This document shows positions 12,945-20,538 of a DNA stretch of 20,545 nt, piece by piece. Location of the stretch: assembly GCA_947174215.1 (NCBI GenBank), contig CAMWIB010000007.1, positions 1 to 20,545 of the forward strand, in the 5' to 3' direction. The notes beneath the pieces were generated by a model. That model saw nothing but the letters and a program-made list of their open reading frames with translations. It was not told the origin of the DNA and made no database searches. The stretch comes from an uncultured Clostridia bacterium. GTDB lineage: Bacteria > Bacillota > Clostridia > Christensenellales > CAG-917. Both the position numbers and the translations under genes were made by a program. The number at the start of each line of letters is the position of its first letter. Position 1 is the stretch's first letter.

Positions 12945-15861
12945 AGTCTACGCGGAGAGCGTCAACTACATTCTTCCTCGACGCTCCTATCGCGGGCATA
13001 ACACCCGAAATTACAGTCAAGGCAAGGCTTGCCATAACGAGCAGGAAGGCGTGCAATGGATGGAAGTGCAGGAGGTCGCCGACACCGGATACCGCGCCTA
13101 TGACAAGGCTGATGAGCGGACAGAGAATGTAGGTTGCTACAATACCTATAATACCGCTTGCAAGTCCGAGCAATGACGTTTCGGCAACGAATACGTTTCT
13201 TATATCACGCTTACGCGCGCCAAGACTGCGAAGTATACCAATCTCACGCGTACGCTCGATAACGGAGTTGGAAGTGATAACGCCAATCATAACGGTTGAT
13301 ACGACGAGCGAGATTGAGGCAATGGCAACGAGAATTATCGACATAAGGTCAATCATCATATGGAGCGTATATACCGTCATCTCCGATACGTCAAGATATC
13401 CAACGCTTCCTTCGTGTTCGTCATTCCAAGCGGAGATATACTTTGCGGCATTTTCCTTCTGCGTATACGTTTCAGGATAGATGTTTATGTACGTAGGCGC
13501 CTTCGTTGCACCGATAGCTTTAAGGTGCGACGTCCATTCAAGCTTTGCGCTCGTTATAAGGTTGATAATCTGCGTGCTTTCAGTGATTTCATCGTCTTTA
13601 AGCTCACCGCCGAACACCGTCTTATGCGTTGTTACCGTGCCGACTTCCTTTTTCATCAAGTCGCGTTGCACTCTTGCGATATCGCTGTTGTACGCTTCAT
13701 TTACGACGAACTCGGCAAGCTCGGGAGTATAGCAGATTGCGCTATTCACGAAGCTTGATTCTTGGTCCTTCTTAGGACGGATAACACCGACTATTTTAAG
13801 CTCAGTACCCTTGTCGTACAGCGCTTCAAGCGCATCGCTCTCCTGACTCGGGAAATAGAACACGTCCGAAGTGGTATCGTGTACGTAGTAGTCGTTGTTG
13901 GATACGAGCTTTATCGACATTGGGTTGTTGAGGAAGAAGTCTATATCGGGAGTATCCACGTAATTGATTTTTCCGTCCGCGCCCTTTACAAGCAAAGATA
14001 CGCCGTCATCTTCATTCACGAATGGTATACCGAAATCTTCAAGAAGGCTTAACGATATCTCGTTGTTCGTGCCAACGCACAGCAAAAGTTCTTCCTTGCT
14101 TTGCGGATAGCGACCGCCGAGCATATCGTAGGAGCTGAGCATATTCTGCTCGTCACCAACCAACACCTGCCAGTTCGACGGCTGTACGCCGCTCTCACCG
14201 ATAATGCTGGTCGTAATCGTTATTGCTGACGAAACCTCGGGTTTTTTGGACTTATCCAAATACTTAAAGGTGCCGTTTGGTTGAAGTTCCTTTGCAATGA
14301 TGTTGTACTGAACACCGTAGAATGGGTTATATACGGAGTAGTAATCTTTCGGCATATTCCTGAGATACTGGTCGAATTCCTCCGTCAAATCGTTTCTGGA
14401 AACCGACTTGAACAGCGAGCTAAGCACTGCGAAAACGTCCTTGCTTCCGCCGGTGTTGCCCGGTATTACGCTGATGTTGCCGTCGCTGGGGAAGGCGTTT
14501 TCATCAACGGGTGGTGCCTGCATCATGTTCGCCATAACGTCCATAAGTGCGGAAACCTCTACGTTGTATTCATACATACCGAGAGGTACGCCCGCCATCA
14601 TTTCCGTTTGCATTTTGTCAACGAACACGTTGAAGCCGTTTGATATTGAAAGCACGAGTCCCAGACCGATAATGCCTATGCTTCCCGCGAACGCCGTAAG
14701 TGACGTGCGGCGTCTTTTTGATATAAGGTTGCGGATACTGAGTCCGAACGCCATACCCGCGCTCATTGACGTGGGCTTGAAGGTCTTGTTCTTCTTTTCA
14801 ATCTTCTTTTTATGTTTGCTAAGACCGTTGAGTCCGAGCTTATCAAAAATCTCGCGCGTATCAACACGCATATTGCGCATCTGCTTCTTACGCTTACGGT
14901 TGGACACCTTTTTGCTCTTATGCTCATCCTCATCGTCGTCTGCGGAAAGCGCGTCGTAGTCTACGTCTGCCGCAGGTTCGACGGTATGCGCTACCTCTTC
15001 CGTAGCATGCGTGTCAAACGCTTCCTGCGTATCAACGACTTCTTCCTGCGCGGAAACCGTATCCGTCGTAAGCTGTTCAAACTCAGCATTGATGTTTACA
15101 GAAACACTCTCGTCTGCGTTTGCCTCAACGGGAGTTGCGTTCTCAACTTCGTCGCCGTCCTTATCCGCATCGCTATCGTGCGAAACGAACGGGTTGGTGT
15201 CTTCAACAAGCAAACCGTCCTTAAAACGGCAGGTACGGGTTGCATACTCTGCGGCAAGCTCGGCGTTGTGCGTAACCATAATGACGAGGCAGTTGTTTGA
15301 AATCTCCTGCAAAATCTCCATAACCTGCACGCTGAGTTCGCTATCCAGTGCGCCAGTCGGCTCGTCCGCAAGAATAATCTTGGGGTCGTTGACGATAGCA
15401 CGGGCGATAGCAACACGCTGCATCTGTCCGCCTGAAAGCTGATTGGGGCGCTTGTTGATATGCTCCGCCATACCTACTCTGTTAAGTGCGGCGATGGACT
15501 TAGCGCGGCGGCTCTTCTTCTTTTCGCCGCTGAGGCTTAGCGCAAGCTCCACGTTTTCAAGTACGGTGAGGTGAGGGATTAAGTTGTAGCTTTGGAATAC
15601 GAAGCCGATTGTCGCGTTGCGGTACGCGTCCCAATGCAAATCGTCAAAGGACGCGGTGGATATTCCGCCGATAATCAAATCGCCGCTCGTATAACGGTCA
15701 AGTCCGCCGATGATGTTGAGCATCGTCGTTTTGCCGCAGCCGCTCGGTCCTAAAATCGCCACAAACTCGTGTTCTCTGAACTCCACAGATACGCCGCGCA
15801 AAGCGTGTACGGTGGTCGTTGCCGTTGGATAATTCTTTACGATGTTACAAAGTTTTAGCAT
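12943..15861 (-). CDS. MacB-like ABC transporter, ATPase fused to FtsX-type permease
   Basis: A 972-residue single-chain ABC protein. The N-terminal ATPase has Walker A GPSGCGKTT (38-46), Q-loop Gln90, signature LSGGQ (142-146), Walker B IILADEP (162-168) and His198. A highly acidic linker (about 221-315) is followed by a basic Lys/Arg segment (about 315-385). The permease begins with a membrane helix near 388-410, then a large extracytoplasmic domain, then three C-terminal helices containing the FtsX-type stretch ERTREIGILRSLGARKRDI. MacB-type proteins act by mechanotransmission, exporting peptides, antibiotics or lipoproteins; the substrate here is unknown. The ATG at 15861 has AGAGGGTG upstream. 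It follows the tetR gene by 76 bases, so they are probably co-transcribed and TetR-controlled. Confidence 0.92.
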   Translation of the reverse strand: MLKLCNIVKNYPTATTTVHALRGVSVEFREHEFVAILGPSGCGKTTMLNIIGGLDRYTSGDLIIGGISTASFDDLHWDAYRNATIGFVFQSYNLIPHLTVLENVELALSLSGEKKKSRRAKSIAALNRVGMAEHINKRPNQLSGGQMQRVAIARAIVNDPKIILADEPTGALDSELSVQVMEILQEISNNCLVIMVTHNAELAAEYATRTCRFKDGLLVEDTNPFVSHDSDADKDGDEVENATPVEANADESVSVNINAEFEQLTTDTVSAQEEVVDTQEAFDTHATEEVAHTVEPAADVDYDALSADDDEDEHKSKKVSNRKRKKQMRNMRVDTREIFDKLGLNGLSKHKKKIEKKNKTFKPTSMSAGMAFGLSIRNLISKRRRTSLTAFAGSIGIIGLGLVLSISNGFNVFVDKMQTEMMAGVPLGMYEYNVEVSALMDVMANMMQAPPVDENAFPSDGNISVIPGNTGGSKDVFAVLSSLFKSVSRNDLTEEFDQYLRNMPKDYYSVYNPFYGVQYNIIAKELQPNGTFKYLDKSKKPEVSSAITITTSIIGESGVQPSNWQVLVGDEQNMLSSYDMLGGRYPQSKEELLLCVGTNNEISLSLLEDFGIPFVNEDDGVSLLVKGADGKINYVDTPDIDFFLNNPMSIKLVSNNDYYVHDTTSDVFYFPSQESDALEALYDKGTELKIVGVIRPKKDQESSFVNSAICYTPELAEFVVNEAYNSDIARVQRDLMKKEVGTVTTHKTVFGGELKDDEITESTQIINLITSAKLEWTSHLKAIGATKAPTYINIYPETYTQKENAAKYISAWNDEHEGSVGYLDVSEMTVYTLHMMIDLMSIILVAIASISLVVSTVMIGVITSNSVIERTREIGILRSLGARKRDIRNVFVAETSLLGLASGIIGIVATYILCPLISLVIGAVSGVGDLLHFHPLHAFLLVMASLALTVISGVMPAIGASRKNVVDALRVD

Positions 15862-15937
15862 AATTCACCCTCTTAAAAATGCTTTCTCCCGATAGGAGCT
15901 TTATATGCAAGTTTGTACCTTACACGTGCAAACGTTG

Positions 15938-16525
15938 TTACCCTTCAATACCGCGCAAAATCTGTACGCCCTTCGTCACGAATTCCGAAATACGCATACA
16001 CAGCTCTTCAAGCGTGAGAGAACTCTTATGGTTGAACCATATCTTGAAACACTCGCATATGCCCGCGGCGATAAATGCGGCTATGTATTTCGCGCGCGAT
16101 ACGTCGATGTCGAGCTTGTTTTCAACGGCGTATTTTATAAACGCGTCAACTACGCGCTGATTGACCTTTTCCAAAAGACTGCCCGAATGATTGCCGCACA
16201 GTATGTAGCGGTTGAATTCATCGTACTTCGTAATCTCCTTGCCGATTGCGTCAAGCATCGGGAAAGGATTCACCATGCACGCAAGCCAGTCCTGCTTGTT
16301 CATAATGTCGTCGAGATGAGATATTATATCGTTTTCAATCTGGTCCCTCACTGCCGAAACCGAATCGTAGTACATATAAAACGTGCTGCGCGTAATATGT
16401 GCCGCCTCGGTGAGTTCGCTCACGGAAATATCCATCATGTCTTTTGTCTGCACAAGGTCGTTAAACGCATTACGTATTGCGTTTTTGGTTTTTACGACTC
16501 TTTTATCTACCGAACGTTTTTCCAT
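15938..16525 (-). CDS. TetR/AcrR-family transcriptional regulator
   Basis: A 195-residue regulator. The N-terminal HTH spans about 10-55, with VSELTEAAHITRSTFYMYYD (residues 35-54) typical of the TetR recognition helix. The C-terminal half is helical, as expected for a ligand-binding and dimerisation domain. Such proteins usually repress an adjacent transporter and release DNA on binding its substrate. The gene lies directly upstream of the MacB-like transporter on the same strand, so autoregulation of the pair is likely. The ATG at 16525 follows AGAGGT at a normal distance. Confidence 0.9.
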   Translation of the reverse strand: MEKRSVDKRVVKTKNAIRNAFNDLVQTKDMMDISVSELTEAAHITRSTFYMYYDSVSAVRDQIENDIISHLDDIMNKQDWLACMVNPFPMLDAIGKEITKYDEFNRYILCGNHSGSLLEKVNQRVVDAFIKYAVENKLDIDVSRAKYIAAFIAAGICECFKIWFNHKSSLTLEELCMRISEFVTKGVQILRGIEG

Positions 16526-16555
16526 AGTACCTCTTCGCTAATGCGATAATTATAC

Positions 16556-16585
16556 ATTCTGAATTTTACCATACAGTTGTCAACT
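16556..16585 (-). promoter_or_regulatory. Candidate tetR promoter with overlapping palindrome
   Basis: On the minus strand TTGACA (16578-16583) is a perfect -35, with 16-base spacing to a weak CAGAAT (16556-16561). The -35 lies inside the odd-length palindrome AGTTGTCAACT (16575-16585), a plausible TetR operator. A TATAAT at 16549-16554 is at an unfavourable 23-base spacing. Confidence 0.4.
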
Positions 16586-16696
16586 TTTCCATAACTTTAT
16601 GAATTTATTTTATAAATATTTCTTTATTTTATAAAGAAAAACAAAAGATTGCACACGCTAATTTAGGCGCAAGCCAAACCACATAAGGAGCAGAAT

Positions 16697-16876
16697 ATGA
16701 AATTCAGAAAAAAGAGAAAATACGACGTACCGCTATCACACAGCAATATGACCAATCACGAGAATATGCGCTCGCATTTTGACCCCAACGGCAGTTGGAC
16801 GGGTACCCCCGAGGACGACGGCTATCCCGTAACCCCCGACGGCGAAGTACCGATGCAAGACGCGGACGATTTGTGA
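16697..16876 (+). CDS. Small acidic protein ending in QDADDL
   Basis: A 59-residue open frame with a strong AAGGAG site (16685-16690) 6 bases before the ATG and a terminator after the stop. The N-terminus is very basic (MKFRKKRKYD), the middle holds DPNGSWTGTPEDD, and the C-terminus is acidic (PMQDADDL). There is no signal peptide, membrane segment or cysteine. Short proteins with a 'DP-x-G-S-x-TG ... PVQDADDL' pattern recur in Firmicutes as far as I recall, without known function. The good ribosome binding site and terminator argue that the gene is real. Confidence 0.75.
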   Translation: MKFRKKRKYDVPLSHSNMTNHENMRSHFDPNGSWTGTPEDDGYPVTPDGEVPMQDADDL

Positions 16877-16894
16877 GAAAATTGCACATTATTG

Positions 16895-16928
16895 AACACG
16901 CCCTCTATTCGAGAGCGTGTTTCTTTTT
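16895..16928 (+). terminator. Terminator of the small acidic protein gene
   Basis: AACACG (16895-16900) pairs with CGTGTT (16916-16921), extended inward by C-G and CTC/GAG pairs across one mismatch, followed by TTCTTTTT. Confidence 0.8.
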
Positions 16929-17015
16929 ATGCAATTTTTCACATACTACCGCACAAAATATTATTCGCTACTCCAATTTTTCTGTCGCTAAAATATTTGC
17001 AATAATATGTTTGCT

Positions 17016-17210
17016 TTAATCTTTTTTCTTCAACTTCTTCTTGTTGCCGTTCTCATCAACGGTATACGTATTGTCAAGCTGACCGCGAAGGTTGCCGACA
17101 ACGCTGTTGATATATTCACGGCGAAGAATTGCCTGCTCCTCTTTTTCTTCGGGAGTCAAACCAACCGTCTTTGACTTTTTTGCGAGTTCATTTATTCTTG
17201 CTATATTCAT
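17016..17210 (-). CDS. DUF896 (YnzC-like) protein
   Basis: A 64-residue cytoplasmic protein of the DUF896 family, which includes Bacillus YnzC. The family-typical segments are IARINELAKKSKTVGLTPEEK (two N-terminal helices) and REYINSVVGNLRGQLDN, followed by a Lys-rich tail. Known members form small helical hairpins; some are in SOS-linked operons, and their function is not settled. The ATG at 17210 follows GAGG at 8 bases. It lies 126 bases downstream of ung on the same strand, so co-transcription is possible but not shown. Confidence 0.88.
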   Translation of the reverse strand: MNIARINELAKKSKTVGLTPEEKEEQAILRREYINSVVGNLRGQLDNTYTVDENGNKKKLKKKD

Positions 17211-17336
17211 AACTTTTACCTCAAATCACACTCCCAGAATTAGTTTCACGTCATCGCGCATTTGGGATTTTTGTGCATTTAGTTTATCGTGTTTTTCAAA
17301 TTGTTGCGTACTGCCAAATTTTGCCAATTTCGCACT

Positions 17337-17999
17337 TTACGTGCGCCAATCTATTGGTTTAACACCGTTTTTTGCCAAAAACGCATTGCACTTTGAAAAA
17401 TGCTTACAACCGAAAAAGCCTGCGTACGCGCTGAGCGGCGACGGGTGCGGACACTCTAAAATTAAGTGTTGAGGGGCTTTTATCAAGGCTTTTTTTGAGC
17501 GTGCGTTGCCGCCCCAAAGCATAAATACTATCGGCTGTTCTCTGTCGTTCAGCTTTTTTATTATGCTGTCCGTGAGAATCTCCCAGCCCTTATCTCTATG
17601 CGAATTGGGTTGCCCTTCGCGCACCGTAAGCGCGGTGTTGAGAAGTAGCACACCCTGCTCTGCCCACGGCACGAGATACGGCGAAGTGTTGCGTATACCT
17701 ACGTCGCTTTCAATCTCCTTGAATATGTTTACGAGCGACGGCGGTGCGGGAACTCCGCGCTTTACCGAAAAGCACATTCCGTGAGCCTGCCCTTCTCCGT
17801 GATAGGGGTCCTGTCCGAGTATAACCACCTTTACGTCTGAATACGCCGTGCATTTTAGCGCGTTGAAAATGTCGTGCATATCAGGATATATCCTGCGTGT
17901 GCGATACTCCTGCGCGAGAAATACGCGCAAAGCCTTGTAGCTATCGCTTTCAAAATCTTCTTTTAGCAATTCGTCCCAATCGTTTCCTATATTAACCAT
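17337..17999 (-). CDS. ung: Uracil-DNA glycosylase
   Basis: A family 1 uracil-DNA glycosylase of 220 residues that removes uracil from DNA to start base excision repair. The water-activating loop GQDPYH has Asp64 and His67. LLLNTALTVREGQPNSH (118-134) forms the uracil-recognition region, VFMLWGGNA follows, and the DNA-intercalation loop HPSPLSAY has His185. All catalytic residues are present and the length is normal. The ATG at 17999 follows AGAGGT, with a good promoter at 18026-18053. Confidence 0.96.
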   Translation of the reverse strand: MVNIGNDWDELLKEDFESDSYKALRVFLAQEYRTRRIYPDMHDIFNALKCTAYSDVKVVILGQDPYHGEGQAHGMCFSVKRGVPAPPSLVNIFKEIESDVGIRNTSPYLVPWAEQGVLLLNTALTVREGQPNSHRDKGWEILTDSIIKKLNDREQPIVFMLWGGNARSKKALIKAPQHLILECPHPSPLSAYAGFFGCKHFSKCNAFLAKNGVKPIDWRT

Positions 18000-18025
18000 A
18001 TGGCGACCTCTTTCGTTATGAAATT

Positions 18026-18053
18026 ATTATAACACGAAAAATTTATTGTGCAA
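18026..18053 (-). promoter_or_regulatory. Promoter of ung
   Basis: On the minus strand TTGCAC (18048-18053), a 16-base spacer and a perfect TATAAT (18026-18031) lie about 27 bases before the start codon. Confidence 0.72.
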
Positions 18054-18091
18054 GGTATAGAAATTGCAATCTTAAACCATACTACTATCAA

Positions 18092-18105
18092 AAGGCGGAA
18101 GCCTT
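18092..18105 (+). other. Leader hairpin before the Cys/Lys-rich small protein
   Basis: AAGGC (18092-18096) and GCCTT (18101-18105) pair around a GGAA tetraloop, immediately before the AAGGAG ribosome site at 18108-18113. It may affect mRNA stability or translation. Confidence 0.4.
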
Positions 18106-18121
18106 AAAAGGAGTATGAAAA

Positions 18122-18256
18122 ATGGCAAAAACAACAACTACGAGCAAGCAAAACAAAAAACAAACGACAGATTGTCATTGCACTGAAACTAAGGAAACGG
18201 CAAAGTCCAAATCTCCGAAGTCCAGCAAGAACTGCGGTTGCACTGATTGCAAGTAA
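18122..18256 (+). CDS. Lys/Cys-rich 44-residue protein
   Basis: A 44-residue frame with AAGGAG 8 bases before the ATG and a strong terminator downstream. It is rich in Lys, Thr and Ser, with five cysteines in two clusters: Cys18 and Cys20 (DCHC) and Cys38, Cys40 and Cys43 (NCGCTDCK). There is no signal peptide or membrane segment. The C-x-C and C-x2-C spacing suggests metal binding in the style of small metallothionein-like peptides, but this is inference. An overlapping ATG at 18115 in another frame gives a shorter, featureless product. It lies divergent from ung. I recognise no named family. Confidence 0.6.
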   Translation: MAKTTTTSKQNKKQTTDCHCTETKETAKSKSPKSSKNCGCTDCK

Positions 18257-18272
18257 AAAGCCAAAAGATTTA

Positions 18273-18298
18273 CCCTACAAACAGCTCTGTTTGTGGGG
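18273..18298 (+). other. Hairpin preceding the terminator
   Basis: CCCTACAAAC (18273-18282) pairs with GTTTGTGGGG (18289-18298) with one T-G wobble. It stands in tandem with the terminator at 18305, and could be a 3' stabilising stem of the small mRNA or part of a small RNA. Confidence 0.45.
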
Positions 18299-18304
18299 AC
18301 AAGT

Positions 18305-18334
18305 AAAAACCTCGGAAATTTCCGAGGTTTTTAT
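18305..18334 (+). terminator. Terminator of the Lys/Cys-rich small gene
   Basis: AAAAACCTCGG (18305-18315) and CCGAGGTTTTT (18322-18332) pair perfectly around a 6-base loop, with the T-run in the right arm. Confidence 0.9.
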
Positions 18335-18420
18335 TTATGCGGATAAACGGCTATCGATTCTTTCTCTTGTTATATAATCTCTATATATTTATATATAATA
18401 TATATACTATAAATAAATCA

Positions 18421-18449
18421 TTGAAAAAATTGTTCGATTGCACTATAAT
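18421..18449 (+). promoter_or_regulatory. Promoter of the phosphoribosyltransferase gene
   Basis: TTGAAA (18421-18426), a 17-base spacer and a perfect TATAAT (18444-18449) lie 33 bases before the start codon. The upstream 18376-18420 is extremely AT-rich, which may act as an UP element. Confidence 0.85.
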
Positions 18450-18450
18450 A

Positions 18451-18474
18451 CTTTTGCGTCTTTGCGCAAAGGGG
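18451..18474 (+). promoter_or_regulatory. Leader hairpin overlapping the ribosome binding site
   Basis: CTTTTGCG (18451-18458) can pair with CGCAAAGG (18465-18472), which contains part of the AAAGGGG Shine-Dalgarno (18468-18474). The nested palindrome TTTGCGCAAA (18461-18470) offers a competing fold. Translation could be modulated here, but no ligand domain is seen. Confidence 0.35.
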
Positions 18475-18481
18475 ACTCACA

Positions 18482-19027
18482 ATGAATAAAGAATACAGCG
18501 TAGATATATGCGGCTACGAAGCCAAACTCCCGATATTGCCGTTGCCGTCGGGAATAAGCATTTGCTTTTTCAATCTGCACGGAAATCAAGCTTTGACGGA
18601 GCATTGCGGCAAACAGCTTGCTAAGCTTGTGGGCGATTGCGATATCGTTCTTACCGCAGAATCTAAGGGCTTACAGCTTGCGCACGTGGTGGCGCGCGAG
18701 CTTGGTCACGAGATGTACGCAGTATGCCGCAAATCCAAAAAGCTGTATATGCAGGACGGCTTTGAGGCAAGCGTGCAGTCTATCACGACGGGCGAGGTGC
18801 AAACGCTGTATCTTAGCAAGCACGACGCAGAGCTTATAAAAGGCAAGCGCGTTGCGATTGTGGACGACGTGGTATCCACAGGCGGAAGCCTTAAAGGACT
18901 TGAAGAAATTGTGCGGCTTGCGGGCGGCGAGGTCGCTAAAAAGGCGTTCGTGCTTGCAGAGGGCGAAGCCGCAAAACGCGAGGACGTCATATATCTTGCA
19001 ACCATCCCGATTTTGAAAACAGAATAA
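18482..19027 (+). CDS. Adenine phosphoribosyltransferase-like protein (type I PRTase)
   Basis: A 181-residue phosphoribosyltransferase. The PRPP-binding motif VAIVDDVVSTGGS (124-136) is complete with both aspartates. The region LTAESKGLQLAHVVARELG (57-75) matches the PPi-binding loop and following helix of adenine/xanthine-type enzymes. The reaction would be base plus PRPP giving nucleotide and pyrophosphate, a purine salvage step. The base cannot be read with certainty; adenine or xanthine salvage is likely, and the symbol is withheld. The ATG at 18482 follows AAAGGGG and has its own strong promoter. The U32-family gene starts 142 bases downstream on the same strand without a terminator between, so they may be co-transcribed. 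Confidence 0.85.
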   Translation: MNKEYSVDICGYEAKLPILPLPSGISICFFNLHGNQALTEHCGKQLAKLVGDCDIVLTAESKGLQLAHVVARELGHEMYAVCRKSKKLYMQDGFEASVQSITTGEVQTLYLSKHDAELIKGKRVAIVDDVVSTGGSLKGLEEIVRLAGGEVAKKAFVLAEGEAAKREDVIYLATIPILKTE

Positions 19028-19169
19028 GCGGATAATGTGATAAGACGGCATGAACTGACACAACAGTAAACATTAAACACACGAAGTGTGCGACAGCATA
19101 AAGCGGAGCTTGCTCAACGTACGCGTGAAAGCGTTATCGTTTGGTGCTATCCGTAAAATTGGAGTAACT

Positions 19170-20369
19170 ATGCTTGAACTTCTTATGCCGGCAGGCAATC
19201 TCAAAAAACTGCGCACCGCCCTACGCTTTGGAGCGGACGCCGTATACGTGGGCGGCAAAAGCTTTTCCTTGCGCGCCTTTGCGGATAATTTCAGCCGCGA
19301 CGACCTCGCAGAAGGCGTACGCTATGCGCATAGCCTTGGCAAGAAGGTGTACGTCACCGCCAATATTTTTGCAAAGAACTCCGACCTTGAAGAAGCGGCG
19401 GACTACTTCGTATTTCTTGAAAGCATAGGCGCGGACGCGGTGCTTATCTCCGACCTCGGACTGCTTGCACTGTGCCGCGAGAAAGCGCCGAATCTTACGA
19501 TACATATATCCACACAAGCCAACACGACGAACGCTATGACCGTCAAGTTCTTCGAAAGCCTTGGCGTAAAACGCGTCGTACTGTCAAGAGAATTGGGGCT
19601 TGAAGAAATGCGCGAAATACACGCCGCCGTTCCGAATATGGAGCTTGAAGCGTTTGTACACGGCGCAATGTGCGTGAGTTACAGCGGAAGGTGCTTGCTG
19701 TCCTCATACTTCTCTGGGCGCAGTTCAAACCGCGGTGAGTGCGTACAGCCCTGCCGTTGGCAGTATAGACTCACCGAAATAGAACGCGACGTCGCCGTTG
19801 ATATCGAAGAGGACGAGCGCGGCACGTACTTTATGAATAGCTGTGATTTGCGCTTGCTCCCCCGCCTTCCCGAGCTTGCGCAAGCAGGCATATGCTCGTT
19901 TAAGGTTGAAGGACGTATGAAGAGCGAATACTACGTTGCGACGGTAGCCACGGCGTATCGCCGCGCGCTTGACGAGTATTCTAAATATGGCGAGATACGA
20001 AATGCAGACAAGTACAACGAACTGCTTGAAACAATCTCGCACCGCGCGTACACCGAGGCTTTCCTTGACGGCGAGAATACGCACACTATATCTCTTGAAA
20101 AGGAACGCACGCAGGAAAAATATAAATTCACTGCGACAGTGCTTTCCGTTGACGGAAATCGCGTAACGGTGGAAATGCGCAACCGCTTCCGTAGCGGAGA
20201 TACCCTGACCGTGCTTTCACCCGACGATACAAACGGTATGACCTTTGAAATGGGTACAATTACCCACTGCGCCGATGGCTCAGTCACCGACGACGCAAAG
20301 CTCGTACAGCACATATATAGCTTTGAGTGTCCGATACCACTCTCCGTAGGAGATATTCTTTTGCAATGA
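19170..20369 (+). CDS. U32-family protein (peptidase U32 / tRNA hydroxylation type)
   Basis: A 399-residue U32-family protein with an N-terminal TIM-barrel-like domain (MLELLMPAGNLKKLRTALRF). The signature region HGAMCVSYSGRCLLSSYFSGR and NRGECVQPCRWQY places Cys168, Cys175, Cys191 and Cys195 as Fe-S or metal ligands, and NSCDLRLLP follows. A C-terminal beta domain runs from about 310. The family was named for collagenase activity, but better studied members (RlhA, TrhP) hydroxylate RNA bases; a tRNA 5-hydroxyuridine role is a reasonable inference. ATG 19170 was chosen because TTGGAG lies 6 bases upstream. The longer frame from 19086 adds 28 basic residues before the conserved MPAGN start. 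Confidence 0.9.
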   Translation: MLELLMPAGNLKKLRTALRFGADAVYVGGKSFSLRAFADNFSRDDLAEGVRYAHSLGKKVYVTANIFAKNSDLEEAADYFVFLESIGADAVLISDLGLLALCREKAPNLTIHISTQANTTNAMTVKFFESLGVKRVVLSRELGLEEMREIHAAVPNMELEAFVHGAMCVSYSGRCLLSSYFSGRSSNRGECVQPCRWQYRLTEIERDVAVDIEEDERGTYFMNSCDLRLLPRLPELAQAGICSFKVEGRMKSEYYVATVATAYRRALDEYSKYGEIRNADKYNELLETISHRAYTEAFLDGENTHTISLEKERTQEKYKFTATVLSVDGNRVTVEMRNRFRSGDTLTVLSPDDTNGMTFEMGTITHCADGSVTDDAKLVQHIYSFECPIPLSVGDILLQ

Positions 20370-20447
20370 TTAAAACGGCAACATACTAGTCCTAATAGCA
20401 ATAAACTTATAATTTATGATTGCCTAAGTTGAATAATTAACAACAGT

Positions 20448-20473
20448 AAAAGCCGACGTACCGTCGGCTTTTT
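20448..20473 (+). terminator. Terminator after the U32-family gene
   Basis: AAAAGCCGACG (20448-20458) and CGTCGGCTTTT (20462-20472) pair perfectly with a short TAC loop, followed by one further T. Confidence 0.88.
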
Positions 20474-20515
20474 AATGTACCTAAAATTACTGTATAAATA
20501 AGCTGTAAAAATTAA

Positions 20516-20538
20516 GGGCATTGCCGCTTGCAATGCCC
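20516..20538 (-). terminator. Hairpin, probable terminator of a gene beyond the window
   Basis: GGGCATTGC (20516-20524) and GCAATGCCC (20530-20538) pair perfectly. Read on the minus strand it is followed by TTAATTTTT, so it may end a convergent gene lying to the right of the window. Confidence 0.5.

Noticed and set aside
15905..16549. A 214-codon plus-strand frame opposite tetR
   Set aside because: Shadow of the tetR gene, Cys/His/Arg-rich composition typical of antisense frames.
18376..18415. Long TATATA-type AT-rich stretch as a replication origin or MITE
   Set aside because: No DnaA boxes or inverted termini; it fits an AT-rich promoter upstream region.
18880..18895. 16-base match AGGCGGAAGCCTTAAA between 18093-18108 and 18880-18895
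   Set aside because: The second copy encodes the PRPP motif region (GGSLK); one such match in 20 kb is plausible by chance and no other similarity surrounds it.
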